Below are positions 5,836-14,632 of a stretch of 19,834 nucleotides of DNA, piece by piece. Both the position numbers and the translations under genes were made by a program. Under the pieces are notes generated by a model. That model was given only the letters and a program-made list of their open reading frames with translations. It had not been told where the DNA came from and did not search any database. Source of the stretch: Porphyrobacter sp. GTDB taxonomy: Bacteria > Pseudomonadota > Alphaproteobacteria > Sphingomonadales > Sphingomonadaceae. The stretch is taken from positions 1 through 19,834 of the forward strand of contig JAGKSZ010000074.1 of the NCBI GenBank assembly GCA_018991295.1. The letters run 5' to 3'. Within the stretch, counting starts at the first letter, position 1; each line of letters begins with the position of its first letter.

Positions 5836-7767
5836 ATGATCCACGCCGTAGAGCGGCCGCAAGCCGACACGCCGACCCATTGCAGCCCGGCGCAATATGA
5901 CGCGATGTACCGCGCCTCGGTGGAGAGCCCGGATGCATTCTGGCTGGAACAGGCGCAGCGGCTCGATTGGGTCAAGGCGCCGACCATCGGCGGGGACTGG
6001 TCCTACGATCCCGTCGCGATCAAGTGGTTCGAGGACGGGCAGCTCAACCTCTGCCACAATGCAGTGGACCGGCATCTGCCCCATCACGCCGACAAGGTGG
6101 CGCTGATTTTCGAGCCCGACGATCCGGCCAGCGCAAGCCGCACCCTGACCTATGGTGAGCTTCACGCCGAAGTCGTTCGCATGGCCAATGCACTGAAAAA
6201 GCTGGGTGTCACGCGCGGGGAACGGGTGACGATCTATATGCCGATGATCCTCGAAGGGGTGGTCGCCATGCTTGCCTGCGCCCGCCTTGGCGCTGTCCAT
6301 TCGGTGGTGTTCGGCGGTTTCTCGCCCGAGGCGCTTGCAGGCCGGATCGAAGATTGCGGCAGCCGCTTTGTCATCACGGCTGACGAGGGCCTGCGCGGCG
6401 GCAAGCGCGTGCCGTTGAAGGCCAATGTCGATGCGGCTCTCACCCTGGCCGCCCATGCGACCGAGGTTGCAGGCGTGCTGGTGATCCCGCACACTGGCGG
6501 CGATATTGCCATGGTGGAAGGCCGCGACCATTGGCTGGCCGACCTCGCCAATGGCGATGATTGCCCCTGCGAGGTGATGAACGCGGAAGATCCGCTGTTC
6601 ATCCTTTACACCTCCGGCTCCACGGGCAAGCCCAAGGGGGTGCTCCACACCACCGGCGGCTACGGCGTGTGGACGGCGACGACCTTCCATTACATCTTCG
6701 ATTACAGACAAGGCGAGGTGTTCTGGTGCACCGCCGATATCGGCTGGGTCACGGGGCACAGCTATGTCGTTTACGGCCCTTTGTTCAACGCTGCGACCGC
6801 GGTGGTGTTTGAAGGCGTGCCCAATTACCCCGATCACGGGCGGTTCTGGGATGTGGTGGACAAGCATCAGGTCAACATCATCTACACTGCCCCCACCGCC
6901 ATCCGCGCCCTGATGCGCGAGGGCGACCACCATGTGACCAGCCGCAGCCGCGCATCGCTGCGGCTGCTCGGCAGCGTTGGTGAGCCGATCAATCCCGAAG
7001 CATGGCGCTGGTATTTCGACGTGGTGGGCGAGGGTCGCTGTCCGGTGATCGACACCTGGTGGCAGACCGAAACCGGGGGTTGCATGATCACCACGCTCCC
7101 CGGCGCGCACGACATGAAGCCGGGGAGCGCAGGCCTGCCGTTCTTTGGCATCCGCCCGCAACTCGTTGATAATGAGGGCGGCGTTCTGGATGGCGCGGCC
7201 GAGGGCAACCTGTGCATCACCCATAGCTGGCCGGGTCAGGCGCGCACCGTCTACGGCGATCATGACCGCTTCGTGCAGACCTACTTCAGCACCTACAAGG
7301 CCAAGTATTTCACCGGGGACGGGTGCAAGCGTGACGAGGATGGTTACTACTGGATCACGGGCCGGGTCGATGATGTCATCAATGTCTCGGGGCACCGCAT
7401 GGGCACGGCCGAAGTCGAAAGCGCGCTGGTGCTGCATACGCTGGTGGCCGAGGCGGCGGTCGTCGGATATCCGCATGATATCAAGGGGCAGGGCATCTAT
7501 TGCTACGTAACCCTTAACGCGGGCGAGGAAGGCAGCGATGCGCTGCTGGCGGAATTGAAGGCCCATGTGAGGAAGGAAATCGGCCCGATCGCAACGCCCG
7601 ATGTGATCCACTTTACCGATGGCTTGCCCAAGACCCGGAGTGGCAAGATCATGCGCCGCATCCTGCGCAAGATCGCCGAGAATGATTTCGGTGCGCTGGG
7701 CGATACCTCGACGCTGGCCGATCCCTCGCTGGTCGAACGGCTGATCGAAGGCCGGCAGAACCGCTGA
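5836..7767 (+). CDS. acs: Acetyl-CoA synthetase (AMP-forming)
   Basis: Acs activates acetate with ATP and CoA to acetyl-CoA through an acetyl-AMP intermediate in the cytoplasm; it is the high-affinity route for growth on acetate. The 643 aa compare with about 650 for the family. The ATP-binding loop is Y258-T-S-G-S-T-G-K-P-K-G268. The WWQTETGG motif spans 408-415, and the C-terminal hinge region (TGDGCKRDEDGYYWITGRVDD) and SGHRMGTAEVE segment are intact. K604 in SGKIMRR is the catalytic lysine that is reversibly acetylated in Salmonella Acs (K609). The start at 5836 is set by AGGGAGAG 5 nt upstream. Four bases after its stop begins a response-regulator gene; a matching SLC5-type kinase lies beyond. 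That context points to CrbSR-like control of acs itself. Confidence 0.97.
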   Translation: MIHAVERPQADTPTHCSPAQYDAMYRASVESPDAFWLEQAQRLDWVKAPTIGGDWSYDPVAIKWFEDGQLNLCHNAVDRHLPHHADKVALIFEPDDPASASRTLTYGELHAEVVRMANALKKLGVTRGERVTIYMPMILEGVVAMLACARLGAVHSVVFGGFSPEALAGRIEDCGSRFVITADEGLRGGKRVPLKANVDAALTLAAHATEVAGVLVIPHTGGDIAMVEGRDHWLADLANGDDCPCEVMNAEDPLFILYTSGSTGKPKGVLHTTGGYGVWTATTFHYIFDYRQGEVFWCTADIGWVTGHSYVVYGPLFNAATAVVFEGVPNYPDHGRFWDVVDKHQVNIIYTAPTAIRALMREGDHHVTSRSRASLRLLGSVGEPINPEAWRWYFDVVGEGRCPVIDTWWQTETGGCMITTLPGAHDMKPGSAGLPFFGIRPQLVDNEGGVLDGAAEGNLCITHSWPGQARTVYGDHDRFVQTYFSTYKAKYFTGDGCKRDEDGYYWITGRVDDVINVSGHRMGTAEVESALVLHTLVAEAAVVGYPHDIKGQGIYCYVTLNAGEEGSDALLAELKAHVRKEIGPIATPDVIHFTDGLPKTRSGKIMRRILRKIAENDFGALGDTSTLADPSLVERLIEGRQNR

Positions 7768-7771
7768 CGCC

Positions 7772-8410
7772 ATGACGGGCCGCATCGTCATTGCCGATGA
7801 TCACCCGCTGTTCCGCAGCGCGCTGGCCCATGCTGTCGGCAAGGTGTGGGACGCGGGCACGATCATCGAGGCGAGCTGCGCTGCCGAGGCGCGCGCTGCG
7901 CTGGGCGAGGGCGGGGTGGAGGCGCTGCTGCTTGATCTGCACATGGCCGATTCCAATGGCCTCAGCGTGTTGATGGATCTGCGGCAGGATTACCCGGCGC
8001 TGCCCATCGTGATCGTCTCGGCATCCGAGGAACCGCGCGTTGCCGCGGCGGCAGCGCAGCTGGGTGCGGCGGGTTTCATCCCCAAATCGGCAAGCCTCGA
8101 TGCCATGCGCGAAGGGCTGGCGGCCGTGAAAGAGGGGGACGCATGGTTCCCCGCTGGCGGCACGGGCACGGACGATGATCTTGCCCGCATCGCCAGTCTG
8201 ACCCCGGCGCAGCGGCGCATTCTCGGCGCGATCCGGCAGGGCCTGCTGAACAAGCAGATTGCCTATGAACTGGCGATCAGCGAGGCCACGGTAAAGGCGC
8301 ATATCACCGCGATCCTGAGAAAGCTTGGGGTTGGCAGCCGCACGCAGGCGGTGTTGCTGGCGGCCAAGCTGGATGTCGATCAGCCGGTGGCGGATTCCGC
8401 GCGGGCCTGA
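7772..8410 (+). CDS. crbR: NarL/FixJ-type response regulator, CrbR/ErdR-like
   Basis: This 212-aa two-component regulator has a receiver domain (1-120) and a LuxR-type helix-turn-helix (about 143-200). The acidic pocket D9-D10, phospho-acceptor D55, switch S83 and K105 are all present. The output domain reads LTPAQRRIL...LNKQIAYELAISEATVKAHITAIL, typical of NarL/FixJ. It starts 4 nt after the acs stop without a convincing Shine-Dalgarno, so translational coupling to acs is likely. Its 3' end overlaps the convergent kinase gene by 31 bp. In Vibrio and Pseudomonas the equivalent pair (CrbS/CrbR, MxtR/ErdR) switches on acs and carbon-use genes. The symbol rests on that neighbourhood and on the kinase architecture; the response-regulator family alone would not prove it. 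Confidence 0.88.
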   Translation: MTGRIVIADDHPLFRSALAHAVGKVWDAGTIIEASCAAEARAALGEGGVEALLLDLHMADSNGLSVLMDLRQDYPALPIVIVSASEEPRVAAAAAQLGAAGFIPKSASLDAMREGLAAVKEGDAWFPAGGTGTDDDLARIASLTPAQRRILGAIRQGLLNKQIAYELAISEATVKAHITAILRKLGVGSRTQAVLLAAKLDVDQPVADSARA

Positions 8411-11400
8411 CCTTCGGGCGCTGCGCCTTGGGCAAGGCAGGTCGCAATCAAGGCCCTGAGCGCGGCCGGGGCTGCGGGCTTGAGCAACCGGTTTGCCCCC
8501 ATCCGCGCAGCGGCGGCCTCAGTCTCCTCTGAGGCTTCGGCGGTCAGCAAGATCGCAGGCGGGCGCGTGCCCCAGCCTTCGCACAGCATCGCAAAGGCAG
8601 CATCACCGCGCTCGGCATCGTCGAGCCGGTAGTCCATGATCGCCACGTCGGGTGCTTGCACCATGGCCGCCTGCGCCTCGGAGAGGCTGGCGGCGGTGGT
8701 GACAATCAGCCCCCAGCGTTCCAGCAGCGCCGCTGTTGCCGCAAGCGCGGCTCGTTCATTGTCGACCACCAGCACCCGCGCATTGCCCATGCCGCCTGCG
8801 GTGCGAGCGGGAACGATCCGAAAGGCCGGCGCGGCCTCCCGGCGCAGCACCGGCAGGGCAAGCGCGAAACGGCTGCCGCGCTCCGGGGTCGACATCGTTT
8901 CCACCTCGACCCCCAGCAGCCGCGAAGCGCGCCGCACGATCGCAAGGCCAAGGCCCAGCCCTTCGCGATCGGTGGAAGCGCCGCGCTCGAACTCGCCAAA
9001 AATGCGCTCGATATCCTCAGGGGCGATGCCGCGGCCGGTGTCATGAATGCAGATCACCGCTGCATCCCCGCGCCGCCGCACCCCGATCAGCACACCGCCC
9101 GTTGCCGTGTAGCGCACTGCATTGCTCAAGAGATTGCGCAACACCGCGGTCAGCAGCGCGCGGTCGGCCTCTACCCATACGCTGGTTCGCACACGCCTGA
9201 AGCTCAGGCCCTTGGATTGCGCCTGAAGGGTGAATTCGCGTGCGACATCCTCGAACAACTGATCGAGCGCGATGGGTTCTGGCGCTGGTACGATACCGCC
9301 GCTGTCGAGCTTGGAAATCTCCAGCAGCACCCGGATCAACCGGTCGGCAGCGACGATCGAGCCATCAAGATCGGCCACCAGCCGTTCCAGCGCCGGTTGC
9401 CCCGAAACCTCCTCGCCCAGGGCCGAAGCGAACAGGCGCGCGGCGTTCAGAGGCTGGATGAGGTCATGGCTGGCAGCGGCAAGAAAGCGCGTCTTGGACT
9501 GCGTTGCCTGTGCCAGCAGCGCATTGGCCGCGCTCAGCTGGCGGGTGCGCTCTGCGACCTTGTCCTCCAGTGCCTGTTCAGCCCGGCGATCCAGCGTGAT
9601 GTCGGTATAGGAGGTGGTGTAGCCGCCGCCCGGCGTCGGTGCGCCGACGATCCGCAGCACCCGGCCATCATGCTGGACCCGCTCTATCCGGTGTTCGGTT
9701 CCGGCGCGCATATATGTCAGTCGGCGCTCGACCTGCTCGGTGATCTCGGCCTCGGACAGATTGCCGCGGGAAAGGTTGAAGCGGATCAGCGCCGCAATCG
9801 GGGTGCCGACACTGACAAGGGTATTGGGCAGATCGAACAATTCCTGATAGCGGCTGTTCCACGCCACCAGACGCATCTCGGCATCCACCAGAGCCACGCC
9901 CTGATCGATGCTTTCGATGGCGGTCTGGAGCAGATCGGCGGAAAAGCTGAGGCGGCGCTGGGTTTCGTCGAACATGGCGACGACTTCGGGCAGGGGGATG
10001 GGATCGCCGCCGGCCCATGATCCCACCAGCATCCGCGCAGATGATGTGCCGATCACGCCCGATATGACCCGCTCGGCCAGTTCCAGCACCGCAGCGCCCG
10101 CCGGATCGCCGTTGCGCAAGCGCAGCGGGGCAAGGGCCGCATCAGCGCGTTCTCGTCCGACAAACTGGGCAAGCAGCGCGCGCACATCGCCCACGCGCTT
10201 GGCTGTGGCAAGGCGAGGGAGCGCACCGGGCATGGGTGTGCCGACAAAGGCGGCAGCCTGTGCTGCATCGAGCAGCGAAGGGCTGACCAGCCCGGACACG
10301 ACCCAGTAAAGCGCGGCATTGATCCCGAGGCTCAGCACGACGCCCGAGACCAGCGGATCGGGGTGGATGCTGAATGGCGGGGGTGTTCCGGCGGCGGCGG
10401 GCAGGATCAGCAGCACCAGCCACAGGACAAATCCGGTGGCAAGGCCCATCAGCATCCCGGCCCGGTTGCCGTGCTGGCTCACCATGCCCAGCACCAGCCC
10501 CGGCGCGAATTGTGCGGCGGCCGCAAAGGCGAGGGTGCCCATCCCGGCAAGATCGGTGATCCCGGCAAAGCCGCGGTAGAAGGCATAGGCCGCGCCCAGC
10601 AGCGCCGCGATGACCAAGCGGCGGATCAGCAGCAGGCGCGCAGGCATGCGGCTGCGGTCGCCGCGCCCGGCGAGCGCGCGCCGCAAGATCAGCGGGCCGA
10701 TCAGATCGTTGGTGATCATGATCGACAGCGCCACGCAGGCCACTACGATCATGCCGGTCGCCGCCGAAAAGCCGCCGAGGAACACCAGCACCGCCAGCCA
10801 CGGAGCACCACTGGCCAGCGGCAGGGCGAGCACCATGGTATCAGGGTCAGTCCCCGGTGGCAGCACCGCCAGACCCGCCAGCACGATCGGCACGATCGCG
10901 GCTGCGGTCAAAACAAGATAGGCCGGGAACACCCAGCGCATCGCCGGGCTGGTGCGCTCGTCAGGTGCTTCGATGAAGGTCATGTGGAACTGGCGCGGCA
11001 GGCACAGGATCGCAGCGGCGGCAATGATGGTGAGAACGGCAAAGCGCGCATCGATCTGGCCGGGCGCGAACAGCGCGGGTGCGGGCGCTGAAGAAGGTGC
11101 GCTTTCGCCTTTCAAAAGCAGGACGATGGCCAGTGCGCCAACTGCCAGCAGTGCAGCAAGCTTGACGACCGCTTCCAGCGCGATGGTGAGCACCAGCCCG
11201 GCATTGTCGCCCGAACGATCGGCGCGGCGCGAGCCGAACATGATTGCAAACAGACCCATCAGAGCGGCCACGATCAGCACCAGCTCGTCTGCTGCCACCT
11301 GCATGCGCAGATCGGGTGCCATCAGCAGCAGCGTCGTTCCTACCGCTTCGAGCTGAAGCGCCATGTAGGGCAGAGTCCCGCAAGTCGCGATCACCGTGAC

Positions 11401-11757
11401 CAGTGCGGCCAGCGATGCGCTCTTGCCGTAGCGGGCGGACAGGAAGTCCGCGATCGAGGTTGAATGCTGCGCCTTGGCCTGCGCGAGTATCTTTCGCACG
11501 AGCCCGAAGCCGAGCGTGAAGACGAGGATCGGGCCGAGGTAAATGGGCAGGTAATCAAGGCCGTTGGTGGCCGCTGTGCCGACGCCCCCGAAGAAGGTCC
11601 AGCTGGAACAATAGACTGCCAGGCTGAGACCGTAGATGCCACCTGCGCGCTGCGAAAGCCAGCCATCGCCCGGCGCCTGTCCATCCCGCCAGGCGGCCAG
11701 CCAGAACAGCGCCCCCAGATAGAGTGTGGCGGCAGTCAGCGCCGCGCCCAGCATCAT
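8380..11757 (-). CDS. crbS: Hybrid sensor histidine kinase fused to an SLC5-type symporter (CrbS/MxtR-like)
   Basis: This is a 1125-aa inner-membrane sensor. Residues about 1-500 form a sodium:solute-symporter (SLC5) domain with many membrane helices. Residues about 510-590 are a helical linker resembling the STAC region of such kinases. A PAS-like domain (about 600-720) and a short coiled coil follow. The HisKA box has phospho-accepting H764 in ASHDLIQPLN. The ATPase domain shows the N box (LLSNAVRYT), DTGRGIAPEDI and GLGLGLAIV. A C-terminal receiver (about 994-1112) has D1042 in IMDYRLDD. The start at 11757 has AGGGA 7 nt upstream; a longer frame to 11820 is less likely. Its tail overlaps the response-regulator gene by 31 bp. 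It probably senses or transports acetate or a related acid and phosphorylates the CrbR-like partner; the ligand is inferred. Confidence 0.93.
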   Translation of the reverse strand: MMLGAALTAATLYLGALFWLAAWRDGQAPGDGWLSQRAGGIYGLSLAVYCSSWTFFGGVGTAATNGLDYLPIYLGPILVFTLGFGLVRKILAQAKAQHSTSIADFLSARYGKSASLAALVTVIATCGTLPYMALQLEAVGTTLLLMAPDLRMQVAADELVLIVAALMGLFAIMFGSRRADRSGDNAGLVLTIALEAVVKLAALLAVGALAIVLLLKGESAPSSAPAPALFAPGQIDARFAVLTIIAAAAILCLPRQFHMTFIEAPDERTSPAMRWVFPAYLVLTAAAIVPIVLAGLAVLPPGTDPDTMVLALPLASGAPWLAVLVFLGGFSAATGMIVVACVALSIMITNDLIGPLILRRALAGRGDRSRMPARLLLIRRLVIAALLGAAYAFYRGFAGITDLAGMGTLAFAAAAQFAPGLVLGMVSQHGNRAGMLMGLATGFVLWLVLLILPAAAGTPPPFSIHPDPLVSGVVLSLGINAALYWVVSGLVSPSLLDAAQAAAFVGTPMPGALPRLATAKRVGDVRALLAQFVGRERADAALAPLRLRNGDPAGAAVLELAERVISGVIGTSSARMLVGSWAGGDPIPLPEVVAMFDETQRRLSFSADLLQTAIESIDQGVALVDAEMRLVAWNSRYQELFDLPNTLVSVGTPIAALIRFNLSRGNLSEAEITEQVERRLTYMRAGTEHRIERVQHDGRVLRIVGAPTPGGGYTTSYTDITLDRRAEQALEDKVAERTRQLSAANALLAQATQSKTRFLAAASHDLIQPLNAARLFASALGEEVSGQPALERLVADLDGSIVAADRLIRVLLEISKLDSGGIVPAPEPIALDQLFEDVAREFTLQAQSKGLSFRRVRTSVWVEADRALLTAVLRNLLSNAVRYTATGGVLIGVRRRGDAAVICIHDTGRGIAPEDIERIFGEFERGASTDREGLGLGLAIVRRASRLLGVEVETMSTPERGSRFALALPVLRREAAPAFRIVPARTAGGMGNARVLVVDNERAALAATAALLERWGLIVTTAASLSEAQAAMVQAPDVAIMDYRLDDAERGDAAFAMLCEGWGTRPPAILLTAEASEETEAAAARMGANRLLKPAAPAALRALIATCLAQGAAPEGQARAESATG

Positions 11758-11806
11758 GACCCCATCCCTCTCCCTCGCTCGCAAGCTACTGCAAGCGCGA
11801 ACATAT

Positions 11807-11844
11807 GCAAAGGGCGGCACCCACTGGTGGATACCGCCCCTTGC
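11807..11844 (-). terminator. Hairpin after the MHS transporter gene, possible terminator
   Basis: GCAAAGGGCGG (11807-11817) pairs with CCGCCCCTTGC (11834-11844) with one mismatch, and an inner CCAC-TG-GTGG stem (11821-11830) fills the loop. It lies 22 bp past the transporter stop and upstream of the kinase gene. The T-run on the minus strand is short (TTT), so termination may be partial, allowing read-through into the kinase gene. Confidence 0.5.
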
Positions 11845-11866
11845 TTTGCGACCCTTGCAGGCTTGG

Positions 11867-13537
11867 TTATTCGTCGATGTTGCGGCGGAAGGTTTCAGGC
11901 AGGAACAGCAGACCCGCCACCACGGTCAGGCAACAGATCAGGATCGGGTACCACAACCCGTAGTAGATATCCCCCGTCGCTGCGACCATCGCGAAGGCGG
12001 TGGTGGGCAGGAAGCCGCCGAACCAGCCATTGCCGATGTGATAGGGCAGGCTCATCGCGGTGTAGCGGATGCGGGTGGGGAACAATTCCACCAGCAGGGC
12101 GGCGATCGGGCCATAAACCATCGTCACCAGCAGCACGAGGAAGGTCAGCACCGCGATCACGACGGGCGTGTTGATCTGCGCCGGGTCAGCCTGGGCCGGG
12201 TAACCCGCCGCTGCCAGCGCGGTCTTCAGTTGTTCCTGAAAGGCCGCGATGGCGATCTTGCGTTCTTCGCCTGTCACCTTGGCCGGATCAGGCGCGGTGA
12301 AGGCCTGTCCGCCGATCTTGACCTCGGCAATGCTGCCTGCCTGCGCTTCGACCTTGGTGTAGCTCACCGCGCTCTTGGCAAGGAAGGACTTGGCGATGTC
12401 GCAGCTTTTGGCATCGAACTTGTTCTTGCCGATGGGATCGAACTGGACCGAGCAATCCTCATTGTTGACGATCACGCTCACCGGAGCGGTCGCCTGCGCC
12501 CGGGCGAGTGCCGGGTTGGCTGCCTCGGCCAGCAGGTGGAATGCGGGGAAGTAGGTCACCGCCGCGAGCGCGCAGCCCGTCAGGATGATTTTCTTGCGCC
12601 CGATCCGGTCCGAAAGCCAGCCGAAGAAGATGAAGAACGGGGTGCCGATGGCGAGCGCCACTGCGATCAGGATGTTGGTGGTCGCACCATCGACCATCAG
12701 CATCTTTTCCAGGAAAAACATTGCGTAGAACTGGCCAGTGTACCATACCACCGCTTGGCCCGCGACCGCACCGAGCAGCGCGATCAGCGCCCAGCGGCCA
12801 TTCTTCCAGTTGCCGAAGGCCTCTGAAATCGGCGCCTTGGAATTGGTGCCTTCTTCCTTCATCTTCTGGAAGACCGGGCTTTCCTGAAGCTGCATGCGGA
12901 TCCACAATGAAACCCCGAGCAGAATCGCCGAAACGAGGAACGGCACGCGCCAGCCCCATTCCTTGAAGGCTTCCTCGCCGATCATCGTGCGGGTGCCGAT
13001 CACCACCAGCAGCGCGGCAAACAGGCCGAGCGTCGCGGTGGTCTGGATGAAGCTGGTGTAGAGCCCGCGCTTGTTGTTGGGCGCATGTTCGGCGACATAG
13101 GTGGCAGCACCGCCATATTCGCCTCCCAGCGCAAGACCCTGAAGCAGGCGCAGAGCAACCAGCATGATCGGAGCGGCCACGCCGATGCTGGCATAGGAGG
13201 GCAGCACGCCGACAGTGAAGGTCGCCGCCCCCATCAGGCCCATGGTCACAAGGAAGGTATATTTGCGCCCGACCAGATCGCCCAGCCGTCCGAACACCAG
13301 CGCGCCGAAGGGACGCACGGCAAAGCCTGCGGCAAAGGCGGCAAGCGCAAAGATGAAGCCGGTGGTCTCGTTCACCCCGGAAAAGAACTGTGCCGAAATG
13401 ATCGTGGCCAGAAGGCCATAGAGGTAGAAATCGTACCACTCGAACACCGTGCCCAGCGATGAGGCGAGGATGACGCGTTTTTCCGTCCCCGTGGCCTCGT
13501 GATGCTTGGGCATGGCGCCATCAAATGCCGTTGCCAT
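11867..13537 (-). CDS. MHS-family (MFS) metabolite:H+ symporter with large periplasmic insertion
   Basis: This 556-aa twelve-helix transporter is of the MHS type (ProP/ShiA/KgtP relatives), moving an organic acid or osmolyte with protons across the inner membrane. Typical marks are FEWYDFYLYG in helix 1, the loop 2-3 motif GRLGDLVGRKYTF (83-95), LALGGEYGGAATYVAEH, and the second-half copy GWLSDRIGRKK (306-316). Between predicted helices 9 and 10 lies an insertion of about 120 residues (338-456), polar and with C362 and C379. Helix order places it in the periplasm, where the cysteines could pair. The start at 13537 has GGGAGA 6 nt upstream; the open frame extends 26 codons further without transporter-like sequence. 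It lies upstream of the CrbS-like kinase gene on the same strand, so an organic-acid substrate is plausible but unproven. Confidence 0.9.
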   Translation of the reverse strand: MATAFDGAMPKHHEATGTEKRVILASSLGTVFEWYDFYLYGLLATIISAQFFSGVNETTGFIFALAAFAAGFAVRPFGALVFGRLGDLVGRKYTFLVTMGLMGAATFTVGVLPSYASIGVAAPIMLVALRLLQGLALGGEYGGAATYVAEHAPNNKRGLYTSFIQTTATLGLFAALLVVIGTRTMIGEEAFKEWGWRVPFLVSAILLGVSLWIRMQLQESPVFQKMKEEGTNSKAPISEAFGNWKNGRWALIALLGAVAGQAVVWYTGQFYAMFFLEKMLMVDGATTNILIAVALAIGTPFFIFFGWLSDRIGRKKIILTGCALAAVTYFPAFHLLAEAANPALARAQATAPVSVIVNNEDCSVQFDPIGKNKFDAKSCDIAKSFLAKSAVSYTKVEAQAGSIAEVKIGGQAFTAPDPAKVTGEERKIAIAAFQEQLKTALAAAGYPAQADPAQINTPVVIAVLTFLVLLVTMVYGPIAALLVELFPTRIRYTAMSLPYHIGNGWFGGFLPTTAFAMVAATGDIYYGLWYPILICCLTVVAGLLFLPETFRRNIDE

Positions 13538-13678
13538 TATCCGTCTCCCGCTTGTGCGCCCGATCCCAGCGGCCCCGATCCCTGAACGAGGGGCCACACC
13601 TGTCGAGGCGTGCAAAGTCGCCCTTAACGGGGTGCGGGGATAGCTAGACCTTGGTCGGATAGGCGGCGGCGGTGCGCA

Positions 13679-14119
13679 TTATTCGTTCGCGGGGGCGAAG
13701 GTGAAGCGCAGGGTGGGGGTTTCGATCACCAGCTGGCGGCGATCGAGTGTGGTGGTGTAGCGCTGCGCCTCGCCAAGCCCTGCGGCAAGCTGATCGCCAA
13801 AACTGGGCTGGGGGCAGAGCATCTTGGTGCTCGCGACAGGGCCGAAGCTGATTGCGGCAGCGCCGTTGACCGGCTGGCCTGCGGTCCAGGTGGTGCGGCC
13901 CCGGTTGCAATCGAGCTGCACTGCCGCTTCCCCGCCATCACTGAAGGCGAGCGTGTGGCGCGCCTGCAGGGCGGGCGTCAGCGTGGTGGTGCTGCCCGAG
14001 GTGTCGATCGCCACAAGCCGCCATTCGCTGCCCGCAAGTGGGTGGGCGTCGGGAATGGTCGCGCAGGCGGCCAGAGAGAGGGCGAGCGTTGTGGCAACAG
14101 TCTTGGTGCGAAGGATCAT
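13679..14119 (-). CDS. META/HslJ-type domain lipoprotein
   Basis: This small envelope protein of 146 aa has the start chosen at 14119, where GGGGAGA lies 7 nt upstream. Residues 1-18 are a lipoprotein signal with lipobox L-A-A-C19, so the mature protein should be lipid-anchored. The rest is one META-like domain: GSEWRLVAID at the front, a central LDCNRGRTTWT, the K-M-L-C-P motif and a final LRFTFAPANE strand. This matches the HslJ family, a β-fold linked loosely to stress and drug tolerance; the molecular role is unknown. The longer frame back to 14203 would hide the signal peptide and is rejected. No clear terminator was seen in the 141 bp between its stop and the transporter gene. Confidence 0.82.
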   Translation of the reverse strand: MILRTKTVATTLALSLAACATIPDAHPLAGSEWRLVAIDTSGSTTTLTPALQARHTLAFSDGGEAAVQLDCNRGRTTWTAGQPVNGAAAISFGPVASTKMLCPQPSFGDQLAAGLGEAQRYTTTLDRRQLVIETPTLRFTFAPANE

Positions 14120-14204
14120 CGCGAAATCTCCCCGGTTGTCTGTCCCTGCCACTAGCGCCGCGATCCTGAATGCAAGCCGACCGGCAGGAACGCACAGGAG
14201 CACG

Positions 14205-14241
14205 AAAAAGCCGCCGGAGCGCGAACCCCGGCGGCCTTTTT
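14205..14241 (-). terminator. Bidirectional-looking Rho-independent terminator
   Basis: GCCGCCGG (14210-14217) pairs perfectly with CCGGCGGC (14228-14235), with a 10-nt loop. Five A precede the stem, giving a T-run on the minus strand, and five T follow on the plus strand. It lies 22 bp past the stop of the 99-aa protein gene and separates it from the lipoprotein gene. Confidence 0.9.
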
Positions 14242-14263
14242 CAAGCCGTCATGGCGCAGGCGA

Positions 14264-14563
14264 TCAGCCTTCGCGGGTACCCGAAAGCGGCATGGCGCCG
14301 AAGGCCCCTGCATTGACCGAACCGGTCAGCGTGTCGCCATCGATGGTCGCTTCGCAATCGAGCGTCATCGGCATGGGCACGACCATGTTCATCTTCCACT
14401 TGATGGTGTTGCCTTCGACGGTGCCGCCGGCAATGTCCATCGAACCGAGGCTGCCGACCAGCGAGCCGCTGAAGGTATCGCCATCGGGCACCACGGTGAG
14501 CGTGCCGGTCTGGTCGCCCATCGGGCTCTTGACGGTGGTTTTGTAAGTACCTGCAACGGACAT
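14264..14563 (-). CDS. Conserved small β-rich protein with internal duplication, function unknown
   Basis: This is a 99-aa protein with no signal peptide, membrane segment or catalytic motif. The start is well supported by GGAGGAGA about 6-7 nt upstream. The sequence is nearly all short β-strands and turns. Residues about 6-46 and 53-95 look like two copies of one unit: each runs through a P-M stretch, then a DGDT-[FL]-[ST]-GS-[LV] turn, then G-x-[LF]-G-x-M and a closing G. I recall similar sequence (PMG...GTLT...DGDT) as a free-standing or C-terminal domain in many bacterial proteins, without an assigned function. It is followed by a strong terminator and may be its own transcript, since a large inverted repeat separates it from the upstream M16 gene. 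It could be a small binding fold; that is a guess. Confidence 0.85.
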   Translation of the reverse strand: MSVAGTYKTTVKSPMGDQTGTLTVVPDGDTFSGSLVGSLGSMDIAGGTVEGNTIKWKMNMVVPMPMTLDCEATIDGDTLTGSVNAGAFGAMPLSGTREG

Positions 14564-14632
14564 GATCCATCTCCTCCATTAGGTCCGGACCATTGGCGAC
14601 CCGGCTCTTAGCTTTGCGCTATTTACACGAGT

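Noticed and set aside
5545..7791. Minus-strand open frame of 748 codons opposite acs
   Set aside because: GC-rich antisense shadow; it has no recognisable domain and would overlap both acs and the porin start.
8656..10020. Plus-strand open frame of 454 codons opposite the hybrid kinase
   Set aside because: It mirrors the kinase domain codons; low-complexity His/Gln/Arg-rich content and no family match.
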